This document shows positions 13,201-22,236 of a stretch of 64,000 nucleotides of DNA, piece by piece. Under the pieces are notes generated by a model. That model was not told the DNA's origin. It saw nothing but the letters and a program-made list of their open reading frames with translations, and did not search any database. How positions within the stretch are numbered: the first letter of the stretch is position 1; each line of letters starts with the position of its first letter. Where the stretch lies: assembly GCF_905220415.1 (NCBI RefSeq), contig NC_059542.1:5952001-6016000 (forward strand). The letters are read 5' to 3'. Both the position numbers and the translations under genes were made by a program. This DNA is from Colias croceus (taxonomy: Eukaryota; Arthropoda; Insecta; Lepidoptera; Pieridae).

Positions 13201-16200
13201 TAAATTTAGCAATGGTGTGTCTGTTTCCTGAAATTTTATGTAAAAATTAGTTTTTTCTATCAATATGTTTATGATTAACTTTTTTCAAACAGAATCTGCT
13301 TTAAATCATACCTTCAAAATAGTGCGAATAATTTCCCAATTCCACGTATTACCATCTTTCTTTTGCATAACCATTGACGACTTAATTAAATTATCTCTAT
13401 ACCACTCAAACAAATTGAAAAACTTGGCCGACTTTGTCACTTTACTCACTGCGGCATTAGTTCGAGAGGTAACACTTTTACTTTTCACTAACGCACTAAC
13501 ATTCCTCGTCGCTACATCAGCTCGTGATCCGACACTGTGTCTTTGTTTCGGTTCGCTCTCAGTATCGGATTCGTCCAAAAATTCGAAACTGTCTTTGTGA
13601 AGTATACTTTGATTCTTAGGCTTAACCATACTTGCGTTGCTTTTCTCTTTTCGACTCTTCGTAACATCTTCCGATCTAATTTTGTAAGCTCCGCTACAAT
13701 ACTGAATAATGTGGTCCAGGAACAGGCTGTTGCTAGCTGGTCTTGCTTCTAACATAGAATGCAATCTTTGTAGAGCAGCTACGGCAGCCAATGCCTGGGG
13801 TTTCCCCGCAGACGCTTGCGATACGAGTGCAGGCAACGCGGGAGTTATGTTACAAATTTGCGGTGGTAACAATATGTGTACTAAATGCAATAATTGCCCT
13901 AACAATACGGTTGCTCTGACTGATATAAAAGTATCACTTGTGACTATCACTTCAGCTAAACCATCAAGAAGGCCAGCCTGAAAATAGAAATGTATTAATA
14001 ATTTGCAATTTCCATTTTATTACTAGTAATGTAATATAACTTACCTCTAGGAAACACTGAAGTAATAGAGCAAGATGAATTTCAATTATATCAGGGCCAG
14101 TAGCACTTAGGTGAGGTAGAATAGCTATTCCTTCGGCTGCGACAAAATCTTCATTAAGTCGCCAAGAGTCCTAAAAATATTACATAGTTGAAGTGCTTAT
14201 TACTAAAAAGTAAGTTTTCAAAAAATAAAATTGATTTTGTAGAATATTACATACCTGGAAATCGGACGGATCGACAGCATCCAACGCTACGGAAATCTCA
14301 TCCGTCCATTCTGGTTGACGCAGTCCCACAAGTTCATAGAGGAGATCCAAAATAGCTTTCTAGAAAATTAAAATACAATGAAATAATTGACTTCAATTTC
14401 GTTGTGCATCTTTCATAGAGATAACAATGACTAAAAATAACATTACGTGGCTTGCGTCTGTTTTTCTATAAAACAAATTATTCAAAATAATTGGGGCAAA
14501 GTAGATATTATGTCGGCATGTGTCTCAACGAACTCATAAAATATTGCTTCGTGAGGCTGCTCACTTTATGGACCACTCAAAGTCAATAGAATATCGAAGC
14601 ACGGTACTCACTCGGACCTCTAGACGAGGCAGATGCAGCGAGGCGACGAGCGCGCGCAGGCCGCCCGCCGCGCGCGGGTGGCAGAAGTGCAGCAGGCCCG
14701 GCCAGCTGCGCAGCACGCACAGCAGCGCCAGCCGGCTGCACGTGAAGCGCATCTCGCGCTCGTCCCTATGGTACACATTCTCATTCATTACTTTTTATTA
14801 CTTAGTAGTTAGTGCTGCTCACATCATCTCCACTTGAGTATTTTTTAGTAAACGTTTTTTGGGAAATTTTTATCTTTATCCAAGCAAAGACAAATCCAAC
14901 TAAAAAATTATTAATCCCACCAAAAAAATAAATGTAAAAATGGGAGCCAAGACCAGTCGTCGACTTAAGTGCCGAAAAAAGAATTGAGATCTAAATGTGT
15001 GCCAAGTTCTGTAGGCAGTCCAGAAATTTATTTACACAGATGTATTATAATCTTAGATAAACTGAAAACTCAATTGTTTTATTTTCCCTTACAGAATAAC
15101 GTTTATTCCAAAATATGACTTTTTTTAATTTGAATAATAGAATTATTTTCATAAAGCAAACAAGTAATGACCTTTCTACCTCAGGAATTGATTCCTTTCC
15201 ACCCTAGGCTAACAATCTACTATTTTGCTCATATGAATTCAACAGGCGCTAATTTTTACTTTCTTACAAAATTAATGTAATAGAAAAAAATTAAATACAC
15301 TGTTTTCAGATTTTTTCCTTTGTACACACACTATTACATAGTTGATTACAAAATTTGAACTTTCTAGGTCATCTGGAATTGGGTTAGGTTTTGTATATAT
15401 CTATAAGTCAGTCATTCTTAAAAATTGTGATTTTTGGATATTAATATCTATGCTACTGTTTAATCTGTATTTATGAAATTTAAGGTTCTTGTTTATCATG
15501 GGGTTATTTTTATATTTTCCAAATTTGGTTTGTTTAAGTTAAATATTTTCGAATTATATGGGGGCGAAAAGTGGCTCCAAATGGTTTGTATAATATTACA
15601 CACGGCTGCTGCTCACCAGTTCTCTTCGCTTGAACTCGGCTTGCTACCGCATGTCTAGATACTCTTCAACCATTCTTGAGTTAAAAGTTGCATAATAAAA
15701 CCGATTTTTTTTTTACGTTATATATCTCCGATCATTACACTCGATGTAAATGAGATTAATAATGTTACTTGAGAACTTGTATTATACTTGTATTTCTGTA
15801 ATTTCTAGTCAAAAGATAATAACATTACATGGGCAATAAATATTCATTACAAAAGAAGAAAAATTGCTTAAAAGGACAACATAAACATACCTGCTTGTAT
15901 CCGTGCCTGCAGGTCGAAAGTGGAAATCACAATATGGAGAATTAAGGCACGTTAAGTCCACTCTTGCAGAATGTCTTGAATGGGGATCATTAATGATGTG
16001 CAAAAGTACTCCACAAAGTGCTTCCGCCATTCGTGGTGTAGCACATTCTGCTAATTGGCGAGTTACAGCTGTTACCCCTCCACAGGATATAAATAAATCA
16101 GGATTCAACACACCTGGCAATATAAAAAGGAAAATGAGTATAGTAAACGGATTTGCCTATATATTCTTGACAAGTCCATGTTACCAAAACCAAAGTAACT

Positions 16201-19144
16201 AAGTGTCTAATAAAAAAACTGCTCAACAACTTACATATTTCAGCCAACGTAGCAATAGCTGGTCTAGACAACCGGTCGCCCGTGCCGTCACCCGCACAGC
16301 CCGCTCGAGCGACCGCCGCGAGACACCGCAATAAACCTTGCTCGATGTATGCAGCTCTATGCCGTCGCATCGATTGCTCTGTGCCCCCTACTACGGCGAT
16401 CACCCGTCGAACTACCCTCAATGCTTGCGCACGTTCCTCTTCATTGCGCAACATCAGATCCATTGATCTGGTTCAAGTAGAAATATGCTTAATTTTTTAT
16501 TTCAAATTGTAGAATCTGAACAGATGCGTGGTTTCCACTTCATAAAAAAATATATACTGGCCGATTTGATAACCTTCTTCTTTTTGAAGTTGGTAAAAAA
16601 TTAATTTTTAAATTGATAAATTCTTACCTGATTACGAGGAATGGCAATTTGAGTGCATTGAATGAAGCAACATCACTTTCACATCTTATTAAATATCTCA
16701 GGACTCGTAAAGCTGTTGCTCGTATGAGCATAGATTCATCAACAAGACTCACACGAATACTGGAAAAATGGAATATTTTTTTAATAGAATAAATAAATAT
16801 GTTAGAAACATTGCACAAAACATGTTATATGTTATATATTCAATAAAAAAATGTGGATTACATTACTATGTTAATAAATTAATTATTATTTAAAATTTTA
16901 TAGCTCAAACACATATTGCATAATACAATATCACTATAGAATCAAAAAATTAAATAAATAATGCTGGCTATGAACTTAAATTAAAAAAATATAATGAACT
17001 ATAAATTTATAAAGAATAGAAAAAATTCGATCACGAGGCGGGACTCGAACCCGCATCCTTCGCGCCATTCCGGGGCGGATGCCTAACCAACTAAAACTTA
17101 AGACACATAAAACTGAAAGAATAGAATAAATTCGATTACTCAGGCGGGTCACGAGTGGCTGAGTTGGTTAGGCATCTGCCCCGGAATGGCGTGAAGGATG
17201 CGGGTTCGAGTCCCGCCTCGTGATTGAATTTTTTCTATTCTTTATAAATTTATATTTATAAAGCATTGACGGCATCCCAATCTACAGTCATCAAAACAAA
17301 ACTCTTAGAGAAAAGGCGATTACGACGTATCTGGCAGCAGTCTCACCATCCAACCGATAAGACTGCCTTTAATAAATCTGCAAAACAATTAAAGCAGCTT
17401 TTACTAGATTCTGCAAACTCCAACTTTCGTAATACTATAGAAAGAATGTCACCGCAAGGAAAAGGAGATGCTTCGCTCTGGAAAGCTATTAAAACCAACA
17501 AAAGGCCACAAGAACATCTGCATCCAATCAAGTCCTCAAATTCATGGGCGCGAACCGACGCTGAAAAAGCAGAAGCATTTGCAAATCATCTAGAGAATGT
17601 CTTCAAGCCGAATGATGGTAACGACGAACCTGATGTGATTGACATACTCAGTCAGGATCTTCAGCTCTGCTTACCACTTAAACCCGCATCACCAAAAGAA
17701 ATCGCTCGCGAAATAAGAAGACTGAATTCCAACAAGGCTCCTGGTTTTGATTTGATCACTCCAAAACATCTAAAAAACTTACCTCGCAAGTGCATAACAT
17801 TTCTTGCTTCCCTATTCAATGCGATACTCAGATTGTCATATTTTCCGAAGATATGGAAAATCTCGGAAATCATCATGATCCACAAACCTGGAAAATCTCC
17901 CCATGAGGCTGCTTCGTACCGTCCCATAAGTCTGACACCGGTTCTCTCGAAACTATGGGAGAAGATATTCGTAGTACGCTTGATGGAGCATATGGACAAC
18001 TGTGATCTTGTTCCTAGACATCAATTTGGATTTCGAAAGCAGCACTCCACCATAGAGCAGATGCACCGGGTTCACCAAGAGATCCGACGCTGCTTTGAAA
18101 TGAACCAATACTGCTCGGCGGCTTTTCTGGATGTCCAACAAGCGTTCGACAGAGTGTGGCACAAGGGCTTACTGTGCAAAGTGAAAGATAATCTACCTCA
18201 TTCTCTTTTTCTTATCATCCAGTCCTACCTCGAAGGGAGACTCTTTCGAGTGAAACAGAGGGATGATAGATCCTCACTTCGCCAAATACATGCCGGCGTT
18301 CCACAAGGCTCTGTTCTCGGCCCTGTTCTATACAAAATATTTACTGCGGACCTACCAGTAGCTAGTGACGTAACTGTTGCAACTTATGCTGATGATGTAG
18401 CCTACCTTGCTAGAGATGATATCCCAATAGCAGCAAGTGATAAGCTTCAACGCTTACTGGATGTAACCTGTGAATGGATGAGGAAGTGGCGCATCCGTAC
18501 AAGTGCTCAGAAGTCACACCACATTACATTCACCTTAAGGAGAGGCAACTGCCCCCCAGTCAAATTTGGTGATGATGTGCTGACGGATAGCGAACATGTT
18601 AAATACTTGGGCTTCAACCTAGACCGAAGACTCACCTGGGCCACCCACATCAAAAAGAAACGAGACGAAATAAATTTTAAGTTTCGCAACCTGCAGTGGC
18701 TTATGGGAAGAAACTCTGTCCTGTCTGTGGACAATAAGCTATTAATCTACAACACCGTTTTAAAACCTATCTGGACCTATGGTGTCCCATTGTGGGGAAC
18801 TGCCAGTAAAAGTAACATTATGTGCATTCAACGTATCCAGAATCACATACTGCGTACCATCGCAAGCGCCCCCTGGTTTACCAGAAATGTGGAGATCCAT
18901 GAATATCTGAATGTACCGACCGTTCAAGCTGAAATTGACAAATTTAAAAATAGATATGCCGACCGCCTGTCGCGTCACCCCAATCCCCTTGCCCATGAAC
19001 TTGTAAAACCTTCCCCCATGACCAAAAGGCTGAAAAGGAAGGATGTTTTCTAGAAGACAGACGAGACGCTGGTCTCGTCGTCTACATAATCTCACGCAGG
19101 CACCACATCTGCTTATAGTCTTGCGACTGATTGCAGATTAAACG

Positions 19145-19181
<37 letters not shown>

Positions 19182-19752
19182 TTATAAAGCATTTAAATGC
19201 CATAAAAACCAAAAAAATATGAATATAATGAACTAAACCATTAATATCATTAAAATAATATCCCATAATAACATATGAATGAAAACAGTAAAATACATAC
19301 CATGACATTAATTCATCCGTTGTAAACCCCAAATTATTTCTAAATTCCTTGCATAAATGAACTAATGCAGTCAAATAAGAAACTCTTAGACTTTCAGAGC
19401 TATTTTTTTGAACAGTCCGGAGACCTGACCTAAATTCATTTGTTATACTCTTGGTTGTAGGTGATGCATCATGATGTTTTTTTAAATACAGTCCTTGAAT
19501 TATATCGATGATATTTTCTTCGGGTGTTTTATTTTTAGTGTCTAACCTATACGATTCACCACCAGTTTTTCCTGAAAATTATTGATTAATAGTTATGAAG
19601 ATTTCAATAAGTACTGAAACAAAACGTTTTCATAAAAATGAGTTTACTAATTAATAAATTTGTGTGCGAAAACAGTTCTTATTTGTGAGAAATTATGAAG
19701 AAAAGGAATATTTACCTTTCCTTCGACTCAATCTATTTTCAAAGGTGGCCAT
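4209..19752 (-). CDS. Rictor: Rictor, TORC2 scaffold subunit (24 coding exons, 1778 aa)
   Basis: Rictor is the defining scaffold of TOR complex 2, the kinase that phosphorylates Akt/SGK. Coding exons (high to low): 19752-19716, 19571-19301, 16759-16628, 16467-16235, 16113-15891, 14765-14612, 14359-14255, 14170-14045, 13977-13312, 13227-13042, 12962-12754, 12355-11965, 11774-11551, 10244-10061, 9136-8872, 8750-8192, 8004-7889, 7716-7626, 7472-7326, 6622-6449, 6007-5865, 5683-5330, 5043-4925, 4436-4209. All phases agree, giving 5337 nt, near the human length (1708 aa). Family matches include RATALRVLRYLI (exon 3), DSWRLNEDFVAAEG (8), MYFLFIGQL (11), VISSLDY (12), DLKASLWAVG near residue 1062 (15), VRHTRHDQFPVISDD near 1138 (16), SGYATIQSLNKHRR (18), YMGICLPLHLADVF (20) and ARRFLQELFLDTNFE (24). 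Exons 14 and 20 are very GC-rich and encode Ala/Arg/Pro-rich spacers. The 3' edge of exon 20 uses a GTCAGT donor chosen by phase, so it is the least certain junction. Confidence 0.95.
4716..4881. mobile_element. Harbinger-like MITE, family A copy 1
   Basis: Hairpin element in Rictor intron 23 with about 45-bp inverted ends beginning GAGCTAGCGCGCAAGAGC. The right flank is TTA; the left flank is altered to TTT. Related copies with clean TTA duplications lie at 49043-49201 and 49215-55769. Confidence 0.8.
6790..6968 (-). repeat. tRNA-derived SINE
   Basis: Minus-strand sequence with pol III-like boxes: an A-box-like region around CCTTGGTTGG, a tRNA-like anticodon arm, and a B box GGTTCGATTCC at about 6910-6920. 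An unrelated SINE body with an AT-rich tail follows. It lies in Rictor intron 19. The arms do not fold into a clean cloverleaf, so it is not called a tRNA gene. Confidence 0.75.
9499..9853. mobile_element. Non-autonomous TIR element, family B copy 1
   Basis: Inverted ends of about 30 bp, left CAGGGTGTCCCACTATTGG, with the mirror image at 9824-9853. It lies in Rictor intron 14. A second complete copy at 43761-44160 is flanked by TA on both sides. No transposase frame is present. Confidence 0.85.
9885..10057 (+). mobile_element. Helitron-like non-autonomous element at the Rictor exon 14 donor
   Basis: Begins TC(CATACTAATATTATAA), ends CTAG and is inserted between A and T, as Helitrons are. A close copy lies at 22616-22798. 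Its 3' CTAG occupies intron positions +4 to +7 of the splice donor after Rictor exon 14. Confidence 0.8.
10635..11300. repeat. Foldback repeat with a nested Helitron-like copy
   Basis: Sequence around 10635-10970 returns as its reverse complement around 11030-11145 (arms contain TCAATTGTTTTATTTT and ACAAAGCAAACAACTAATG). One arm is interrupted by a 209-bp Helitron-like copy. Related sequence recurs at 14880-15200, 36570-36790 and 39531-39660. It lies in Rictor intron 13. Confidence 0.7.
10695..10903 (+). mobile_element. Helitron-like non-autonomous element
   Basis: 5' TCACTAC, 3' GCGGGCGGTAAGCTAG, flanked A and T. Inserted into an older foldback repeat. Similar copies lie head to head at 39772-40132. 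Confidence 0.75.
12493..12696. mobile_element. Harbinger-like MITE, family C copy 1
   Basis: Inverted ends begin GGCTGGTTTCAGAGCTTGACC; the body carries mirrored CGTACGCACTGA-type motifs. It is flanked by TTA, with one extra A at the left. It lies in Rictor intron 11. Cleaner copies are at 30527-30662 and 32618-32823. Confidence 0.8.
14880..15200. repeat. Dispersed repeat copy
   Basis: Matches, in inverted orientation, sequence at about 11060-11300 and 39531-39660 (shared motifs AGATCTAAATGTGTGCC-like and AATAAAACAATTGAG-like). It lies in Rictor intron 5, whose remainder to 15890 shows nothing recognisable. Confidence 0.6.
17002..17251. repeat. Inverted pair of tRNA-like sequences
   Basis: Two tRNA-like units of about 90 bp face each other with shared outer flanks (ATAGAAAAAATTCGAT). 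The right unit (17148-17223, plus strand) has a perfect 7-bp acceptor stem TCACGAG/CTCGTGA, a good T arm and a B box GGTTCGAGTCC, but its D arm does not pair. The left unit (about 17034-17092, minus strand) lacks the 5' acceptor half. A partial third copy of the arm start lies at 17118-17145. This looks like a SINE-type or tRNA-derived repeat rather than working tRNA genes. Confidence 0.7.
17268..19053 (+). CDS. Reverse transcriptase fragment of a jockey-type LINE
   Basis: About 595 codons encode the reverse transcriptase and C-terminal part of a non-LTR retrotransposon ORF2. Visible motifs in order are YRPISLTPVLSKLWEK, HQFGFRKQHSTIEQ, AFLDVQQAFDRVWHKGL, GVPQGSVLGPVLY, the catalytic YADD near residue 373, and the downstream KYLGFNLDRRLTW. 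No methionine starts the frame; it opens at the truncation point next to the target duplication. No stop or frameshift interrupts it, so the insertion is fairly recent. The family assignment rests on motif spacing and lack of an RNase H domain. Confidence 0.88.
17268..19177 (+). mobile_element. 5'-truncated jockey-type LINE with 16-bp target duplication
   Basis: The element sits in Rictor intron 2 in the opposite orientation to the gene. A 16-bp direct repeat (ATATTTATAAAGCATT) at 17252-17267 and 19178-19193 bounds it, and a run of about 31 A precedes the right copy. Its single reading frame to 19053 is uninterrupted. The endonuclease domain is missing because of 5' truncation, which is usual for LINE insertion. 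Confidence 0.93.
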
Positions 19753-20880
19753 TATAACATTTTTCACGGTATTTACGATGGATTTCGTAACTGTTATATA
19801 CACCAATAATGATCAGAATATTTTTTTCTTGTTTTCCATATTTTTTGTTCGTGAAATCGAATCGAATCGTCCAAGAATACTTATTTTAAATGTATTTTTT
19901 TGGACCGAATCGTGCGACGCATTGTAAATTGACAGTTGACATCTTCAAAGAGTTTATTTTTAATCTGTATTGCATTAGCTGTAGTCACAGGAAAGCGATG
20001 CCACTCATTAAACTTGCAATTTGTATTTTTTATGTTTGAATGACCTTTATGATTATTGAAAAAGTATACATACGAGGACAATATAAATTATTAAAATTTA
20101 GATGCTAATTAACGTAATAAAATGTTGATAAAATACGAAACCATTTAAAAAATGTATATGTACGATTGTCTTACAGCTAAATCATTATTAATTATTGTGA
20201 GTTATAATCATTCAAAATGAATAAAATGTACGAAATAAAATAAAATGTTAAATTATTTGTTACGAGATAATAGATAGAATCATATATATGGAGAATTTGT
20301 CATAATAAGTTGCATTACATTTTACACATTCGTGCGAAATGCGAATAGCGAGGCGAATACGAAAACACATAATATTATGTGTCCAAACTGTGGTACAAAC
20401 AGTATAGTATTGTAGTGTATACCAAAGTGTATACTGTCAGTAGGTAGGTACTCACTTTATCATCCACACATTCGCGTGAGGTTAATCCTGAGGCATAGAG
20501 CATTTAATAATCGACTATTACATGCTTTTTATAATGTCCTGTGAGTTAATCGAACGAATACCAACTTGCTGTGATGATTGAACTTGATGTGAACAGTGCA
20601 ACATAGGTACATAAATCGTTACCTACCAATACCGTGCCTACACCAATATTTGTTGAGTGTTGTCGAAAAGCGAACATGAATATATTAAGTTCCCATTTCA
20701 GAGGTATATATATAGGTTTATTCAAAATCTTTGCTCTGGGTAAATAGAAGAATTTTTTAAAAATACCGTCAATAGTCATGGGCCAGTCCATTAGCAGGTA
20801 AAAGCTTCTTGCCAATAACCAGCAACAGTTATAACTTTATCATAGTTGAATAATTTGGGAGTCCTTTTCATTATTTTCCA

Positions 20881-20931
20881 CAGAACAATAAAAACTAAGT
20901 TAGTTAGTTACTTAGTTTTTATTGTTCTGTG
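20881..20931. mobile_element. 51-bp hairpin flanked by a 10-bp direct repeat
   Basis: Arms of about 20 bp (CAGAACAATAAAAACTAAGT and its complement) flank a TAGTTAGTT loop. TTATTTTCCA occurs directly on each side (20871-20880 and 20932-20941). It has the layout of a tiny insertion with a target duplication. Confidence 0.7.
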
Positions 20932-21035
20932 TTATTTTCCATATTAAAATGATACGATAATTAATCTTAAACAATGACCTATTATACTAGTAGACGCGGC
21001 ATACGCCAACATCATTGCACTAAAAAACAGCGTAA

Positions 21036-21638
21036 AGGCGGAAACATACTTACGTGTCGTGGCGTGTCGTGGCGCGCCAGGAGCATATCGCTTTCATACA
21101 TTTAATATGGTTAGGGACATATTTGCGTGTCGTGTCGTGGCGCAACGCGTTCTGTCGTGGCGCGGACTGCTCGCCACCGATTGCGCCAGAGCGGTGGTGG
21201 GGATTATGGCGCGACACGGCACAACAGAAAAATGTGTTTCTATACTGGCGCGTGGCTCGTGGCGCAAACATCTAGCGGGAATTCAATTTTAATTTTAAAA
21301 ATGACTGACGATCTCATAGATTTCTCATTTCTCATCGTCACTCTCCAGTTCTTTAACAAGACGATGAAATTCACCTTTGTCTTGTCTCCCTCTGTTTATA
21401 GGGTGAACCTAGTATCTTCTTTTCTTTTTTTTTGCTCTTAAGAAGTTTCATTGCTAAGAGAAATTGAAGGTCTTCATCAAAATCACTATCCGAATCAGAA
21501 GAAAACATTTATGTTTGAACGCTGCAAAGGTTCGTCAAGTACTGTTCAGAAATAACGCCAGAGTACGCCACGACACGACACGATAGTGTGCACACTCACC
21601 GTCACGACACGCCACGACACGTAAGTATGTTTCCGCCT
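21036..21638. mobile_element. Harbinger-like MITE, family D, with subterminal repeats
   Basis: Inverted ends of about 37 bp begin AGGCGGAAACATACTTACGT, with TAA duplications at 21033-21035 and 21639-21641. The CGTGTCGTGGCG motif recurs many times near both ends in mirrored orientation. Open frames inside are side effects of these repeats. Confidence 0.85.
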
Positions 21639-21663
21639 TAATTAATACATACCTACTTACTAA

Positions 21664-21825
21664 GGGTGTATTCAGAAAGAAAGCTTGAAACTTATAAGCG
21701 CATATCGGTGCTTGTCAATGCTGGTTTTGACAAGCTTGTCAATGCTGGTTTTGACAAGCTGGTTTGAGCATTGACATTCGCCGATAAGCGCTTATAAGTT
21801 TCAAGCTTTCTTTCTGAATACGCCC
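21664..21825. mobile_element. Harbinger-like MITE, family E (near-perfect hairpin)
   Basis: 162 bp, TAA duplicated on both sides, ends GGGTGTATTCAGAAAGAAAG and complement. The centre holds a tandem pair of a 23-24-nt unit (CTTGTCAATGCTGGTTTTGA). It lies only 25 bp from the preceding MITE. Confidence 0.88.
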
Positions 21826-22236
21826 TAACGCATTATCACCAATACAGTTGTTCTCTCTTTCACTCTCACGCACGAGACATAATAGATGTCTCACTCATGT
21901 ACTTCGTAATAACAACTGCCGATTAAAATATAAAAAGAACGTCCAGCCACGACGCTGAATGGTGCGTGACTAAGTGAAACTCGGGCACTTAGCTGAGTTT
22001 TTTCTTGCCAAAATAGAGAGCGGGTAACGTATCTAGCTCTTTTATATATCATAGATCTTAAATCGATTAATAGATATCGATTCCGATAAAACAGTGACCA
22101 CAGATTACAGTTGACAAGTCTAATCGGCAATCAGCTTGCAAACGACGATAAACGATAAAACGACAATAGAGAGAACCGAAGTCAAAAGTTGTCGATAATA
22201 TTGTTACGGATTTTGTTCATCACTTTTTAGAGCAAA

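Larger units (their letters stand above)
19753..22236. other. Spacer between the divergent Rictor and ZAD zinc-finger genes
   Basis: Both genes start outward from this interval, so it must hold both promoters; no clear TATA element was picked out. It contains a 51-bp hairpin (20881-20931) and two Harbinger-like MITEs (21036-21638 and 21664-21825). Nothing coding was recognised in 19753-20870 or 21830-22236. Confidence 0.6.

Noticed and set aside
17148..17223. Functional tRNA gene with perfect acceptor stem
   Set aside because: The D arm does not pair, the anticodon is ambiguous, and the unit sits in an inverted repeat with partial copies beside it.
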